Positions 10,091-26,249 of a DNA stretch of 60,000 nt are shown here, in pieces. Each line of letters starts with the position of its first letter. The stretch's first letter is position 1. Position numbers and translations under genes: made by a program. Below the pieces are notes generated by a model. That model was not told where the DNA came from and did no database searches. It saw only the letters and a program-made list of their open reading frames with translations. Where the stretch lies: assembly GCA_002633005.1 (NCBI GenBank), contig NMRA01000129.1, forward strand, positions 374,628 through 434,627, given 5' to 3'. This stretch comes from Phoronis australis (lineage: Eukaryota; Phoronida; Phoronidae).

Positions 10091-13000
10091 CCCAAAATTG
10101 TGTAAAAATTATATGTCTTCTTACACGCTATCTGTTGGTCATGTCATATGAGCTGTATAGTTAAGTCTATGTGTCCATGTGCAGGCGTCCCGTGTAGATA
10201 CTGATAGTTGGCATGGAAGCTCAAGTATGCACAGTCTCGCCAAAGAAAAAAAAAACAAAAAATACAACCATGTAAGAGGCTCTTACAGTTGTCATTCGAC
10301 AATTTTTTCAGCGTGCCTAGAATGAGGAATAATAGTGTATCGCTCTATCCTGTCGCCTGTAAATGGAGGCTTTGTTTACTGTCAACAATGCAATTTCCAA
10401 CATTTAATCTACATGATAACTTTGTATATCGATCAATGTCAATTGGTCAAGACTGCTGTGAACTAGCTCTTTCTATATGTACAAGAAAGCTAAGTTCAGT
10501 AAATTTTAAGCATTTACAATTTTGTAGTAAGCTTCTAAAATAGGAAATGTTGGTAATTCTGGCTCTAGTTTGGTTCCAAAAGTTTAAAAAGTTTCACTGT
10601 AGACCAACATAATGTAACATTACATCTTACTTTCTAACGGGGAACATTAATGCTTCGCAAGGGTCAAGATTTGACTAGCTAATTACACCAAGCACATGGT
10701 CCTATGTGAGTGACTCCTTTTTTAGGGATTAGGGAACAGGTAGGGGTGTCGGTGTAAGCGCTGCCTATAGTTAAACAAAAACAGGACATTTCTGACTCTC
10801 ACGTGTACTGAGTAATATTTATCTGCTGACTGGGTTAATTCTGCTGCTAACTACATTGTAGAGCGCTTTTCTGGATGATTTTAACCATACCCCAATTGGT
10901 AAGGAGCACCTTATGAATTTGCATCTTACATGGAGAAAAAACTGTAAGTTGAAGATTTTTTTAATTCTGTGCTTTAGGTATCGAAGTTACAGCCAATCAA
11001 CAAATAGCCTCCTCATCTAGTTGTTACGTCGAGCAATGATCACAGCGCGACTTCTCAAAGTGACCCCCAGCTAACCTTCAACCCCGAGATTAACGCACCT
11101 AATTGGCTCGATAGGTCATTCTCTCCAACTCGCATTGAAGAACTAAATTCTGAATTGAAACTTAACCAGTCACCTCCAGATGGCTAAAAGGAACTGAAAC
11201 CGCTCAAAATCTCCAAGGGCAGTCGGATATTAGAGGAATTGAGGAACTCTGAGGACCTCTATCGACAGTGAGGGCCAGGGTCGGGAGTGACTAACTGAGT
11301 CAGTTTGAACCATACACTTGCCAGTAATTAGTGTGGCTCACTTAGTAACAGGGGATCAGCCTTAGGCAGTTGGTTGAAAAACAGAGGGTGAAGGTGAAGG
11401 TCATGTCTGAAGGCTTTATGATTTAGAAGTTAGGCACTGAGTTGAGTACATACAGTTACAAGCCAACAATATTCAGACAACATGACTCAATTTCCCTGTC
11501 ATGGAAGCTGGGCGGAAGCTGAATTTAGTGTCAGACTGAAATCTTCCTTCATAACCAATTGTGAAGGGAAATGAACGGGAAAGTTAAAAAGCTGACTAAA
11601 CCGTATTGTATAGAATTTTGCTGCTCTATTAGTTATTATCGGACATTCTTGTTGTTAACAGAATCAGTCATCATGATGTGAAAACCTATTTTGTCTTATT
11701 ACTGATTTGTCTTGTATTCTATGTAGTTCTTTCAGTGTTCATGTTGCCCAGAAGTCTGCTGCGGAATACGCATCATGACTCAGTTAAATTTCTCAGTCAA
11801 CCACAAATGTTGATTTTCAGGTTGTCTGACCATAGGACCACAAGACCTGTGGATTTTAATGCAATAGTGTTGTAAAGATAGTCCTCATTGGGACTGTCGA
11901 ACTGTGGAAGTTGCCCTTTCTAATGTTTAGCATACTAAATTGAAAAAAACTGTAGTCATGGAGACTGCGGTCATAGTAACAGAATGGTTTTGTTTGAAAA
12001 CTCAGACAGCGAGAGGAATTTAAATTAGCACTGGGACTGACAGGGTTAACTGTTGAATTATGTCCAGGTCTGCCAACTGTTGGCATGTTGGTATGTTTCT
12101 CAAGATGAACATTCTAAGCCAAGGATTATGGGTGAAAATTCTTCAGTGTGGGACATAGTATGCCAGACAAATGGAATTTTGTTTTGTGGAATTTCTCAAC
12201 AAAGTATGGTTTATGTGGCTTATACAGTTTAGCTGTCACCAAACAACGCATTTGGGGCGATGTTATGGGCTTTTGAAAAATAAAAAGCATCCTCAATTTT
12301 GGCTCCCTTTTTTGGCCAAAATAAATGATTTTTACCATTAATTTATTTTCCATCTTACTGTGAGTGTGTTTAGAAAATTAATGCTATTTAACCCAGACAC
12401 GTTTTTTAATTTCATTTTCATCATCTCTTGATTGTCATCGCTTGCCAATATGTTGTACTGTTGTTGGTCTGTGGATTTGAACTGTTACCAAATTACCATA
12501 GTCTGTTGTATATAGTCAAGACCTATTCCTGGAGACCTACTTGTCAATTGTTTTAGCATAGTAAGCATGTCTGAAAGAATTTGTCTCTAGAAATTATTTA
12601 TTTTTCAATTTTATTCTTAAGGTATTGCTAATATAGGCTTAACATTTACTAACAGCTTGACATAGAACTGAACGGTTCTAGGAATCTCAGTTTACTAAAT
12701 AGTAAAAACTGGTTACAATTTATCCTTAGTAATCGGATTTTCCCATTGAGGTATTGTTTACTGTTTTACTAACTGCATGCTTTAAGTAGCAAAGGTAAAT
12801 GCATGTGTTTTGTGTAAAAATGCTGATAAAAGAAAGTGTAAAGAACTTCAAGTTAAATATCCAGTTACGCTGTGCCAAAATCGACATGATCTAGAATTAA
12901 ATACCACCAAGGTTATGAACTTCCATGGGTACCGTATTTCTTCACCTATTTAGCATGCAATGTGGGCAAAGAGGTGACATTTATTTTTTCAAATTTCTCA

Positions 13001-16000
13001 GTAAAAGTAAAAATTGAGAGATTTTATTGTTGGCTATATGAGTACTGTGTCATAATACATTTGTCAAAATTTTCAATATTTGTAACTGAAGGTAATCAGT
13101 GTTTGAAAAATAGATAAAAGACAATTTTGGTGATTATTTTTGTGTGAAACAAGTGAAGAAGTACCTTATACACTGTAACACTGTCAATGGTTCTCATTGG
13201 CTAGTCTGGAGGATAAAAGTTTAGTTTAAAGTCTCACGCATCACTAATTTGGTCAATCCATTGAAGTCACCAACTTCAAACTTGAATAATTCACGTAAGA
13301 GACAGTGATGAATCATTGCCGGCATTGAAACAATCATTGAACTTCGTTTGGTTCATGGCATTATCCTTTGTAACACGTATTCACTGTTAAAAACACAGAA
13401 AGGATTCCATCCCAAAATATGAACCAAAGATGGCGCTGCGTGTGGCTTTGACAGCATTTTTACCCAGTAGGACTAGCATTTGTGCTTTTTCATTGTATAT
13501 ATAAATAGTGGTAACATGATTAGTATTTTGCTAACTAATCGTGTGAGTTATATGTATCTTGATCTTGTTTTGCCGTTTGTTATAATGGTAAGCCATTATT
13601 CATTTGGGAGTTGATGAGTATGATGAAAGCAAAATAACAACATATTTTTATGGACACTTTCCCTATTTTTTCATCCGTACCCTGAAGTGGTTTCCTGAAC
13701 TACTATTTAATATGCTCCTGTTCATTTAATGTGTTAATTATATGGGTTAGCAGTTAAGACTGCTCAATACCTAGGTGACATTTCTGATGGTGACAGTCCT
13801 GATATATCATTTTTATAGTATGTCCCCCATACTTGATGTCATACCTGCCTCTATCTGCGAGTGGAGCACCTTGGTATAACTGTGAATGTATGTTGACACT
13901 CAAATACAGTACAGAGTGCTGGATTAGATTTTAACAGGGACCACATGCTATAACAAATTTGGGAACTGTCATCATTATCATCCCCCCCTCCTTCCTCCCA
14001 GCCAACTTTCGATGGGCCCTAGTGACGATGGACGAGAAGTTCCCCAATCTTTACTCTCCCAAATAGCTTGAATTTTCCAACTACTCTCCTTCGATCACTA
14101 CCGCTTTAGGAGCCCCTGTGACAACGAGACAGCTCCCTATTACACTTGAGGCCCTACTTGTAAGCTTTAGCTTATTTAGCTGCCTACATGGGTAAACTGA
14201 CAGTGCAGACAGGACACTGTGTTCAAGGCGACACAGAGTTCTACTTCGGCGTCGATCACATCTTACATAAAACTATCTTAATGTTACTTTTAGATACATT
14301 TTGTTTCAGCTTCACCTGCTAGTTGCGACGCTCGTCTAGGATCATGACCTTCAAACTCTGACTAAATATCATCACTGATACAGGAAGTTATTTGTATGGT
14401 GAAAGTTGTTAGTGCTTGTTTGACTGCTCAGTGCTAACAGGGTTTATATGTTGATCTAAATAAGTAAAAGAATTTTAATTTAAACTTCTGTCTTTCTTTT
14501 TCAACTTTTAGAGCACCTGTGGACGGTCGGCAATCTTGCAAGGGTGCATTGTTGCGGGTTTTTTGGACTAAACGTGATTCTTAGTTCACATTCAAACTAA
14601 CTGCTGGTATGGACGGCTTTCTCAGTAGAAGTACAGGATATCTGTACAGTACGCACGTCTGTGTTCAGGCCAGGCGTAACAGCTTAATCAAATGGATTTG
14701 TCGTACGAAAGGGTGCCTTCAAGTTATCTACTTTAATTACATTCTGCATGAAAGTGCTCACATTTTGAGTTCGAACTCTACAAGAGTGAAATTACAACTT
14801 TTGCAACGAAGCATTACGCCATGTTCATGTTTTAGTGAGGTTTGTTGTAGCAGATGAAAAAGAATGCTACACTAAGTTTTGTTTGTTAAAGGGATGTTAT
14901 CGTTTTGGGGGTCGATCAAAAACTTATTTCTGGAGTTGTTGTTAATGTCGTTTTGATGAAATTAACCCTGACCGGAGCTGTAAAATTAAATTCGTAGTCA
15001 TTTTTGTGATTATATTACGGATCTTTAATTGTTTTTCGCCTGTGTCTGTCAGACAATGTTGCAATCGGTAATATTCGGATATACAGACGTGGGATTCAGT
15101 TCAGGTTCGATTCACATTACTTTCTTTGTCGTTGATGTAACTTAAATTCAAATAATCAACATTTTATAGGGTTTCAAAACTACGACGTAGTTTTGTTACA
15201 GGCGGAAAATCGTCCACGAAATGGCGGTGACTTTCATAGAATCTCCCAACAAATGGATCCCTTGAAATTTTGCTTATTCACACAAAACCGTCTGCGTTTG
15301 GAATATTATTGAAGGACTAGCGATTAACAAAGTAATTATATATATGGGAACCAGCTCACAGCTGAGTTTCAATCAGCGGTCGATGCATAGGACAAGGGGT
15401 CCCACTATTTCATGTCTCCCGATCTGACTTAATTCTATTGGCCCGTTCATGTAAAATGCGCAAATACTGAGAAGTCCATTGCGTACAGTAGGCAATCGGA
15501 TCATAGCAAATGCCCAATTATGAATTTGTAAAGAAAAATTAGTCCTCTTAGAAAATTCCATAAGCCAGAAAAATGCTTAATTAAACATGTTCCGCTTCCC
15601 ATTTTTTACTTCTCTTGCTGATTTTCATTTTCTGAAACTCCCCCTATGGATCGATAATCAGATAATGAAACGTGGCTCTAGTATTGTGTCAGGCCCGTGT
15701 ACATTAATTTAGAGAATCTTCTGAACAACATAAAAATCCCTAGACTAGACCCATGGGCAAACATTTGAAGGATCCGTTTTAGTACGAAAATTCCTAGTAG
15801 ACTCTGAAAAAATAAATCCTTGTTGGCATATTAGTGGTAATGAGTTCAACATAGGATCTTGTACTGATATAGCAACAAATCAATGTCGTGCCCTCAGCCG
15901 CATTGCGTCGACATCATGACCTTTCCGTATGTTAGTTTTTTTATGAAAACTCGCGTAAAACACTCAAATATTTGTTTTCATTCAACAACAAACATGTAGT

Positions 16001-16520
16001 TTGTGCTACTTCGTAAATAGATGTCTGTGACAAATCTTACGGAAAAAATGGTCAGAAAGAATTACAAATGAAGAGATTTGGTGGAGAACTCAACATGGGA
16101 GTATAGCGCTAGAGACTCATTAAAAATAAATCGGCAAAAATGGAAGGGTATGGAATACCCTCAGCATCACAAAGCATGCTCTGTCCTGGAATCCAAAGGG
16201 ACTGATGGCGAACAACCATTTTCGATTGCACTCAGTCACAAAGGTCCTATTCATCAAAGGTGGCAAGGGTTTTAAAGTGTACGTAACATGACTCTAGTAC
16301 CTCAAAATAAATTTTATTATTATATCTTACTTGATTTCAGTGCCTTTAGTGCACAGCTCATAAAGAAACACGTAAACATTGAAAAAAGTAATAATTATGT
16401 ACAACGTTATGGGTTGAACCCAAGTCGTTCGGCACACTGTTCGGATCAGCAACTACTGTAAGTGTATACAGTGAAGTGAAAGTAAAGTATATTTAGCGTC
16501 GAGAAGTTTCGTAGAGGGAT
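10091..16520. other. Long intergenic stretch
   Basis: About 6.4 kb of AT-rich DNA with no supportable exon, RNA gene or transposon end. Short frames (10208, 11678, 11856, 12126, 14609, 15373, 16078) have no domain signatures. Old, unrecognised repeats may be present. Confidence 0.45.
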
Positions 16521-16525
16521 GAAAA

Positions 16526-16740
16526 GATGTTCCGAAGGACGCCAAAGTTGTGCAGTAGTGGCATCGCTTCGCGCGCCGAACGAGAGTGTGGGACCTCAGC
16601 GTGGACCAAGCGATTCTGTCCCGGGCCACTCTGTGTTCTTCCCACTTTGAGGAGTCGTATATCGACTCCAATCAGAGGAGATGTTACGATGAAGGCCTGC
16701 TTCAATAAAGGACAATTTTTACTGTTCAGAAACATCGGCT
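16526..16740 (+). pseudogene. THAP-like domain fragment, broken
   Basis: One plus-strand frame reads VPKDAKVVQ, stop (TAG 16556-16558), WHRFARRTRVWD, then LCSSHFEE at 16631-16654. This matches the second half of a THAP zinc finger, where a W and basic patch precede the LCSxHF signature. A second stop follows at 16706-16708, before RTIFTVQK, which resembles the PTIF end of the domain. The first CxxC half was not found. THAP domains occur in P-element-type transposases and in host regulators; either could be the source. Two in-frame stops make it a remnant. Confidence 0.45.
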
Positions 16741-16742
16741 CT

Positions 16743-16943
16743 TTATTCAGGATCGTCTGTTGGATGAATGGGCTGACTGGCCGAGCCCGAGGCCGCTTCT
16801 CTCTCGGGAGGATACAGTTCGTAAGGCCTCAAAGTAGAAAAGTATGCAGCTGAAAACATATCAAACTCGTTCTCGCTTTCGTGCAAGCCCATTTCGTCAT
16901 CCTGGCTACCATTCTCGTACATTTCTTCATAGTATTTGTTCAT
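16743..16943 (-). CDS. Acidic 66-codon open frame, unidentified
   Basis: A short minus-strand frame, unusually acidic with polar and Pro-rich ends, containing FSTLRPYELYPPE. This weakly resembles the N-terminal acidic leader of P2X7-C-terminus-like proteins common in marine invertebrates, but no zinc-binding Cys-rich domain follows. It faces the THAP-like fragment on the other strand. It may be a remnant first exon or chance. Confidence 0.2.
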   Translation of the reverse strand: MNKYYEEMYENGSQDDEMGLHESENEFDMFSAAYFSTLRPYELYPPEREAASGSASQPIHPTDDPE

Positions 16944-17977
16944 TTCTTGCTCACAATCGTTGTCGCTTTCAAATTCCCTACTCTCCGCCGTTGTTCAGTG
17001 CTAGTCGCTGATCTCTTGTGTTCAACCCATGATGTCACATGGCGGGAAATGTGAAAATTGGCAACATTGAAAGAGAAATCAAAATTTCGAGCTAATGACA
17101 CAAAATAATCATGGATTTGGCTAAATTTTACGTCATACATTTTGTCTGTAGCCACCGTTAATTCGAAATGTGCAAAAATCCATGGTGTGTACTGTTTAAG
17201 TCAAATAAGTCATGTGTACCTCATCCAAGTCTCCGGTAAATATGCAATATATACACCATTCGCTATATATATTAGGGCCTTGCTTGAGACATCGCAGCTT
17301 CAGGCGATCCAAGGATGACGATATACCATCATCCAACAGTGGTACCCATGTCAACTATCCGACCACTTAAGCAATGTTTACTATTCACATCATAGATATC
17401 CGAGTTATATTTTGGTTTACTCACTCCAACGCCGTCTAACTGAGTTCCACTTGCCAAAATAGAAAGCAGTTGATCGGAAACCCTGCAGTCGTGTGTTGGC
17501 ACTGGTCTAAAATAGTGGGCCATGATTTAGAGAAGCAGTTTCATCCACTAAGTAGCGTTGCCGTTATTCAGTCATTCCAATTCCCCAAGCTTCCCCCGAT
17601 TTTTTCCGAATATTTCCGATTTCTGTCTACCTCCTGTTGCAATTGGAGTGCCTATATGATATGTGCTGACTGCCGCGGATGGCAAATGCACTGATTTCTC
17701 GAAAAATAAATATATTTAATTGTCAACCAAAGCAATTGAATCTAGAAAAAATGATACAGGTTTTTGAAATTCACTACAAATTTTGAAGCACACTTTCGGT
17801 GAATTGTTGACTTTGATTCTCTGAAGGGTGGTTGGTAGACGCATGGAGCAACGTTTAAGCGTGCAATAAAAAGGTAAGGAATTAACGCTATGTATGTAAT
17901 TTGGTAGAAATGTCTTCCACTCGGAGCAATTTTGAACGTTAATGCTTTGTAGTCAGAAATAATTATTAAATAAATTA
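16944..17977. other. Intergenic DNA
   Basis: Nothing recognised. Short frames here carry no family motif. Confidence 0.5.
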
Positions 17978-18631
17978 AGGTCATTGTCTACCTTCGTTAC
18001 CAAAGATTTGATCTTTTGGACCATTTATAGTAGACACAAAACTATATGTTTTTAAAATCACTTAGTATCACAGAATCCTATTGAGTACATGTACATGAAA
18101 ACAACGTTCAGACGGTTGAATATTTTTTTCTAAAAAATGTATTCTTATCACGATGATGTACCTATTTTCCATAAACTCATTTTTTTCTCGAAACTTGCAT
18201 ATCCCACTTTGTGTTCTACAATGTACAAATGGTGTTTGGGATTTCAAGGCCTCTTAGCCCGAGAAATCTGGTGTCAAAAATCCAAAATATAAAGACTTGA
18301 ACATTTTTTAATTCTTGACACCGGATTTCTGGGGATCAAAGGCCTTAAATGAAAATCCCTAACACTCTTTTGTAGCTAATGAAGCACAAAAACAGAATTG
18401 CAACTTTTGAGCAAAAAACGCATTTTTGAAAAATACTGCTATCTCCGTGAAAATTTTTAATTTTTTATAAAAATGCAGTCACGTGATAACGAACATCTGA
18501 ACATTAATTTCAGGTACAAGATAAGATTGTCCGATTCCTAAGGATTTTAAAATAGCTTGTTTCATGTGTTTATAATTATAATTGAAAAATTTGTTTTAAA
18601 AATCTTTTTCAACGAAGGTAGACATTGACCT
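17978..18631. mobile_element. Foldback (palindromic) MITE-like element, about 654 bp
   Basis: AGGTCATTGTCTACCTTCGTT at 17978-17998 is matched in reverse by 18611-18631 with one mismatch. The similarity continues inward: the sequence around 18225-18285 (GGGATTT, AAGGCCT, AGAAATCTGGTGTCAA) is mirrored at about 18310-18375. The whole segment therefore folds on itself around about 18300 as a diverged long palindrome. There is no coding capacity. TTAA precedes the left end and TAAA follows the right, so the target duplication is unclear. Confidence 0.75.
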
Positions 18632-18718
18632 AAAGTGTTGATAACTGAGATTTTTTGTGTCACAGTTATCAACACTTTAGGTCAATGTCTACCTTCGTTG
18701 AAAAAGATTTTTAAAACA
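18592..18718. repeat. Perfect 56-bp inverted repeat with 15-base loop
   Basis: 18592-18647 and 18663-18718 are exact reverse complements. The loop (18648-18662, AGATTTTTTGTGTCA) is repeated directly after the right arm at 18719-18733. The left arm contains the right terminus of the foldback element plus 16 flanking bases. Perfect arms beside a diverged palindrome show the inversion is much younger than the element. Confidence 0.93.
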
Positions 18719-19069
18719 GATTTTTTGTGTCACGGTGTACTTTTGCTGAAAAAGGTTCGAATCCCTCTTAATCTCATGTGTGAGATAAATTCATGTAATT
18801 CTGTTCAACTTTGCTTTTATTCATATTGCATTATCCTCGATTTTGTCAATTTCCATATAATTGTCGTTTTCACGGGCGCATAACTCATTTTTAGGGGTGT
18901 TGGCTTTGGCTTAATTAGTGAAATTTTTAGCTTTCAGCAGACCTATAAAACAACCAGCTTCATTTTTTATGTTTTAGTACAAATTACCAATACTCGCTGT
19001 TGTCTGCCAGTATTTCACCAAAAGCAGTTCAGGTGATTTTGTCACTTAAATAGGCTGAAATACTGTCAA

Positions 19070-19945
19070 TTTGTTAGTGGAAGTAAGATCAACCAGTAAA
19101 GCTCCTGGCTTCGATGTGTGAGTTTTATGTTTGATTCCAAGCTAGTGCCCATCTCAATAAAAGGTTTATTTCTCTGATGATGTCACTTTACTAAATAACA
19201 CCACTAATAAGAAAACCCATAAACTATCCACTAATTGCCTGAAGCATGCTTTTTGACCTTGTGTCATATGCAAATCAATTATACTTTTAACTGTTCCTGT
19301 CTAAATGCTGGTGTAATACGCAGCAAGCTTATGTATTGGAAATGGTACCAACTGATCAAGAGTGATCTTGAAAATACAGATTGTCTGTAGATGGACTACG
19401 CAAATCGATCCACGTGAACAACACATGTTTTGTCATTTACTTCATTGAGCATCCCAACTACGAAAGTTAACTTAGGTTTTGATTTGCAAAATGTGTTCCA
19501 TTAAGTTTCTACCTGTAGCTGCTTGTGTCCCAATCCTTATTTTCAGACACATTGCAAGTGTAGTTTTTGTATCCCCATCTTTACAGGGATATTTTGTTGT
19601 TGCTTACATTGCTACAATCACCTCAGCTAAAAATAATTTCAATTCAACTAGTACATGAAACCCATGAATATTAAACTTTTACAGATTGTGTTATCCGAAC
19701 CAATCTCCAAGAAAAGATACCAACTTAAAACACCTAGTATCACAATTTCTCAGCGGCACACTACCGTTAAAATTAATGGAAAACTTCCTTGGTCCTCTTA
19801 TGTCACATTTCAAAAAGGGCCCAGAAACTAAATGGACATCGGGCTCCATAGTCAGAATTTATATTTGCTTTCATGCTATCTTGCATTGGTGCTGCCGGCC
19901 ACTCAGGATGGGAAGAGGGTTCATAGTTTCGGTAGACATGTGAGT
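19070..19945. repeat. Segmental duplication, copy A
   Basis: Collinear and clearly similar to 37950-38945 on the same strand. Shared landmarks include AATAACACCACTAATA, ATTGGAAATGGYACCA, CAACTACGAAAGTTAA and AAACTAAATGGACATCGGGC. Many substitutions and indels separate the copies, so the duplication is old. No exon is recognised; it lies about 1.2 kb beyond the 3' end of the fibrinogen-domain gene. Confidence 0.85.
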
Positions 19946-21143
19946 TTTTTGGATTGTTTTCACCTGCATCCAAAATTATGCCTGATGCTCGAGTGGTGCA
20001 GTCTCACAGTTTACGTCGACGTTCTGCTCACATTTGAATTAAGTCAGTATGAAAAGGCCTATAGAACCATTGTAAGCATGTGATAGCATCTAGTTCCTTT
20101 GTTTTCTTTGATAATATGCAGGCCAATTATCCAGCCGACTCATTACCGACCACGTGAGGGCGTTAGTGTTCGAACAGATTAGATTGTCTTAACTTCAGTT
20201 GTAGTTGGTCGATTTTGGTAATTCAAAAACTAAACATGACATGGAATTCATAAATGTTAGTGTTTTATGGTTAAACATTTTATGACATGACTTTTATTTT
20301 TAACAACACAGCCTAATCAAGCTACATAGGATCTTAGCTGAAATTAGAGCAATTACCAAACAAAAAAGCGCTGACCCTCTGACCTTAAATCCCAGAATGG
20401 AGTTTATCAGTCGTGTAAGATATTAACTACATAAGTCATCTACTTGTTGCTGTGCTATACAACCGATCAAGTTGGACTCAATGAGAGAACGCCGTAGTGT
20501 GCTTGGAATTTTCCTCTTTTCAGCTTCGATTTCCTTTTATTTGATTTCCATTTTCCTCTTTTTTGTCTCTTGTTATCATTATTTTGATTTTTTATGTCAA
20601 AACGTTTATTTCAGTTAAATTGTACAACACTAAAAATATTTCTACCACACAAGCCTATTTGTGGAACAATACGCCACCTGGAAAATGTCCTCTTTTTATC
20701 GTTGGTCATTCCAAACCTTCATTTCATTAACATAATCATTTTGTTATCTCTCACCCAGAGCTGTTTATTAGTCTCATGTTTGCAAACTTGATAAACATGT
20801 GCGTAAAGACCTGCAAACGCGGGATGTTTTTAGACATGTGATATTTATTTTCTAATGAGTTTTGTTTAACACAAATATGTAATTGTTGTTTCTTTACATT
20901 TTAAAATGGTGAATGATAATATTTAGCATTATTGCATGAGTAAACCTATGAGGATTATCTTATTCAAAATGCAACATCTCTACGAAACTAGTGCTACTCT
21001 CATGTTATCAAACGACAGTAGTTGTTCAAGCAGACAGGTTGATAAATATCAAACGCACATCAATAAAAGCTGAAAGATATGTATCGTGACGCCATTACTA
21101 TTTGTATTCAAGTCAGTTACCTCTACATGTCACCAGAATTCTT
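19946..21143. other. Region 3' of the PAN-fibrinogen gene
   Basis: No coding exon seen. It probably holds the 3' UTR of the minus-strand gene at its right edge. Confidence 0.5.
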
Positions 21144-24501
<3,358 letters not shown>

Positions 24502-26042
24502 GGTGAAATGTTGTTGAATGTTCCTGTTACAGTGCCACTGGTCTTTCGCCGAGAAGCGTTTTACACAAGATTATAAAAACCCTTGAAAAAAGCAACCGGT
24601 ATCGATCGGTATCTCTACAACCAACCGGATGCGAAGCGTCCAGCTCGTGACTGACGACCCCTGTACATGCAGCTAATTTCGTATGGGGTGATGGGTGATA
24701 TTTATCGTCATTTATTTTTTCACTCAAGAAACAGCATGTAAAACAGTGAGTGATTAATTAAAAACAGTGGTACTGTAGCCATGTCCAGGTCATGAAGATC
24801 GTTGATTTGTCTATACTTTGTTTATATGTTTAAACTCCAGAGATTTCCGAGTTAGAGACTGCATAGCATACGTAGGAGCAGTGCTATATAAACCAAGTTT
24901 TAAACAAAACTATGTAAAACAGAATTTACAGCAAATTTCGTCAAAAATATAATTTGCTAAATATCTAAGTGCGGAATGTAATGTCTTTGTTATGAAAGGG
25001 AAAAAATCACAATAATTTGTGCGTAATAGTAAGCACCACAATACATCCAGCCCCTTTGGTACCTCGTGGTTAAGTTCAGCCGCAAAAACACGCACGTACA
25101 CGTAACTAAGTTCGAGGCAGTAACCGAACAAAAATTTCGAAATGGCAAAATTGGAAGAATGCACTTGAAAAGCCATATTTCCAGCTACATGTAAACAGGG
25201 TTTGTTGATCAATAGTAGTTGACACAGGTTCTCTATTGTTTTCTATCTTTTACATGAGCATGTTTCGCTGCAAATTTCTTTTCCGGAGTGCACATCCTCA
25301 TCGCTTTATGGCGTTGCCCATCGCCACGAACGTTGAATCAAAGCGATCGACAAATCATGTGAAGTACATATGCAGGTATTTGTGAGACAGTTGAGAACTA
25401 GTTACAGTATTTGGTGCATCTAAGTTACTACAACTGACGTGTACTAATCTCAGGTATAGGTGGTACTCAATAGTTTTTTGAGCTACGATTCAATTTTTCT
25501 GCCCTAATTCGATTTAAATCGGCACTTACTGGGTTGGCTGGGCATTTCAAGTTCTGTGATGAATATGAAGACTTCGAATGGCGTTTTCCTGATTTTTCGA
25601 ATCTGCTATGAGTAAAAGGATATCAGCTTTTGACCCCTTGGCCCACATTTTGCTCAAAAGTGACTTTTCTTAATCCTTTACTGTTGGACTTTAGCAGGAA
25701 ATTCAGCTACGCTTCAGACTAATTGGAATTATGGTATTTCTCCATGGTCGATACTCACTTTTGCCTGATTTCTGGAATCTGGAGAGTTTTGGGCAGTGTG
25801 AATGCACTCATAGTATTAGTAATTACATGGAAGTGGCGGTTTTGGCGTGAAAACTGATGTTTCGGCATACTTTGGTCGTATATTCAAGTAGCCGGCTGCA
25901 CTTACAGTAGTCATAAATGGTTTGACAAATTGACTTCGGAATAAATTTCAATAGATTTTGTGCAAGGTTGAAGCATTTGGTCCATTCTTTTTTGAGAATT
26001 TTCAAGTTTTGTACATCCTGTGGAACAGATAGTCGGAGCTGA
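24502..26042. other. Upstream of PAN-fibrinogen gene
   Basis: Should contain the promoter and 5' UTR of the minus-strand gene, but no clear TATA box or start site is evident. No other exon seen. Confidence 0.45.
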
Positions 26043-26241
26043 CAGTGCTGTAGTGTTAAATTAGAGGTAAGCAGGCGCCAAAAGTCTATCGTGTCGCCTT
26101 GAGCACTGAATTTTAAATGTACAATACATTGAACTCGCCTGACTCACAAACATGAAGGCTTACTTTTTAACGCTGGGTAGGCGCTACTTTGAAAAGCAAA
26201 AAGGCTGCCCCTACGTGCACCTACGCCCTACTACAGCACTG
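26043..26241. mobile_element. hAT-type MITE, copy 1
   Basis: Begins CAGTGCTGTAGTG and ends CTACTACAGCACTG, giving a 12-bp terminal inverted repeat. It shares the interior (TTAGAGGTAAG, GGCGCC, TAGGCGCTA) and termini with 54043-54223. No 8-bp duplication survives around this copy, so it is older or rearranged. Confidence 0.75.
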
Positions 26242-26249
26242 AGACCCGT

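Noticed and set aside
13410-13460. AGATGGCGCTGCG block thought to be a third copy of the 45.8/46.8 kb repeat
   Set aside because: Similarity is limited to about 15 bases with no flanking agreement.
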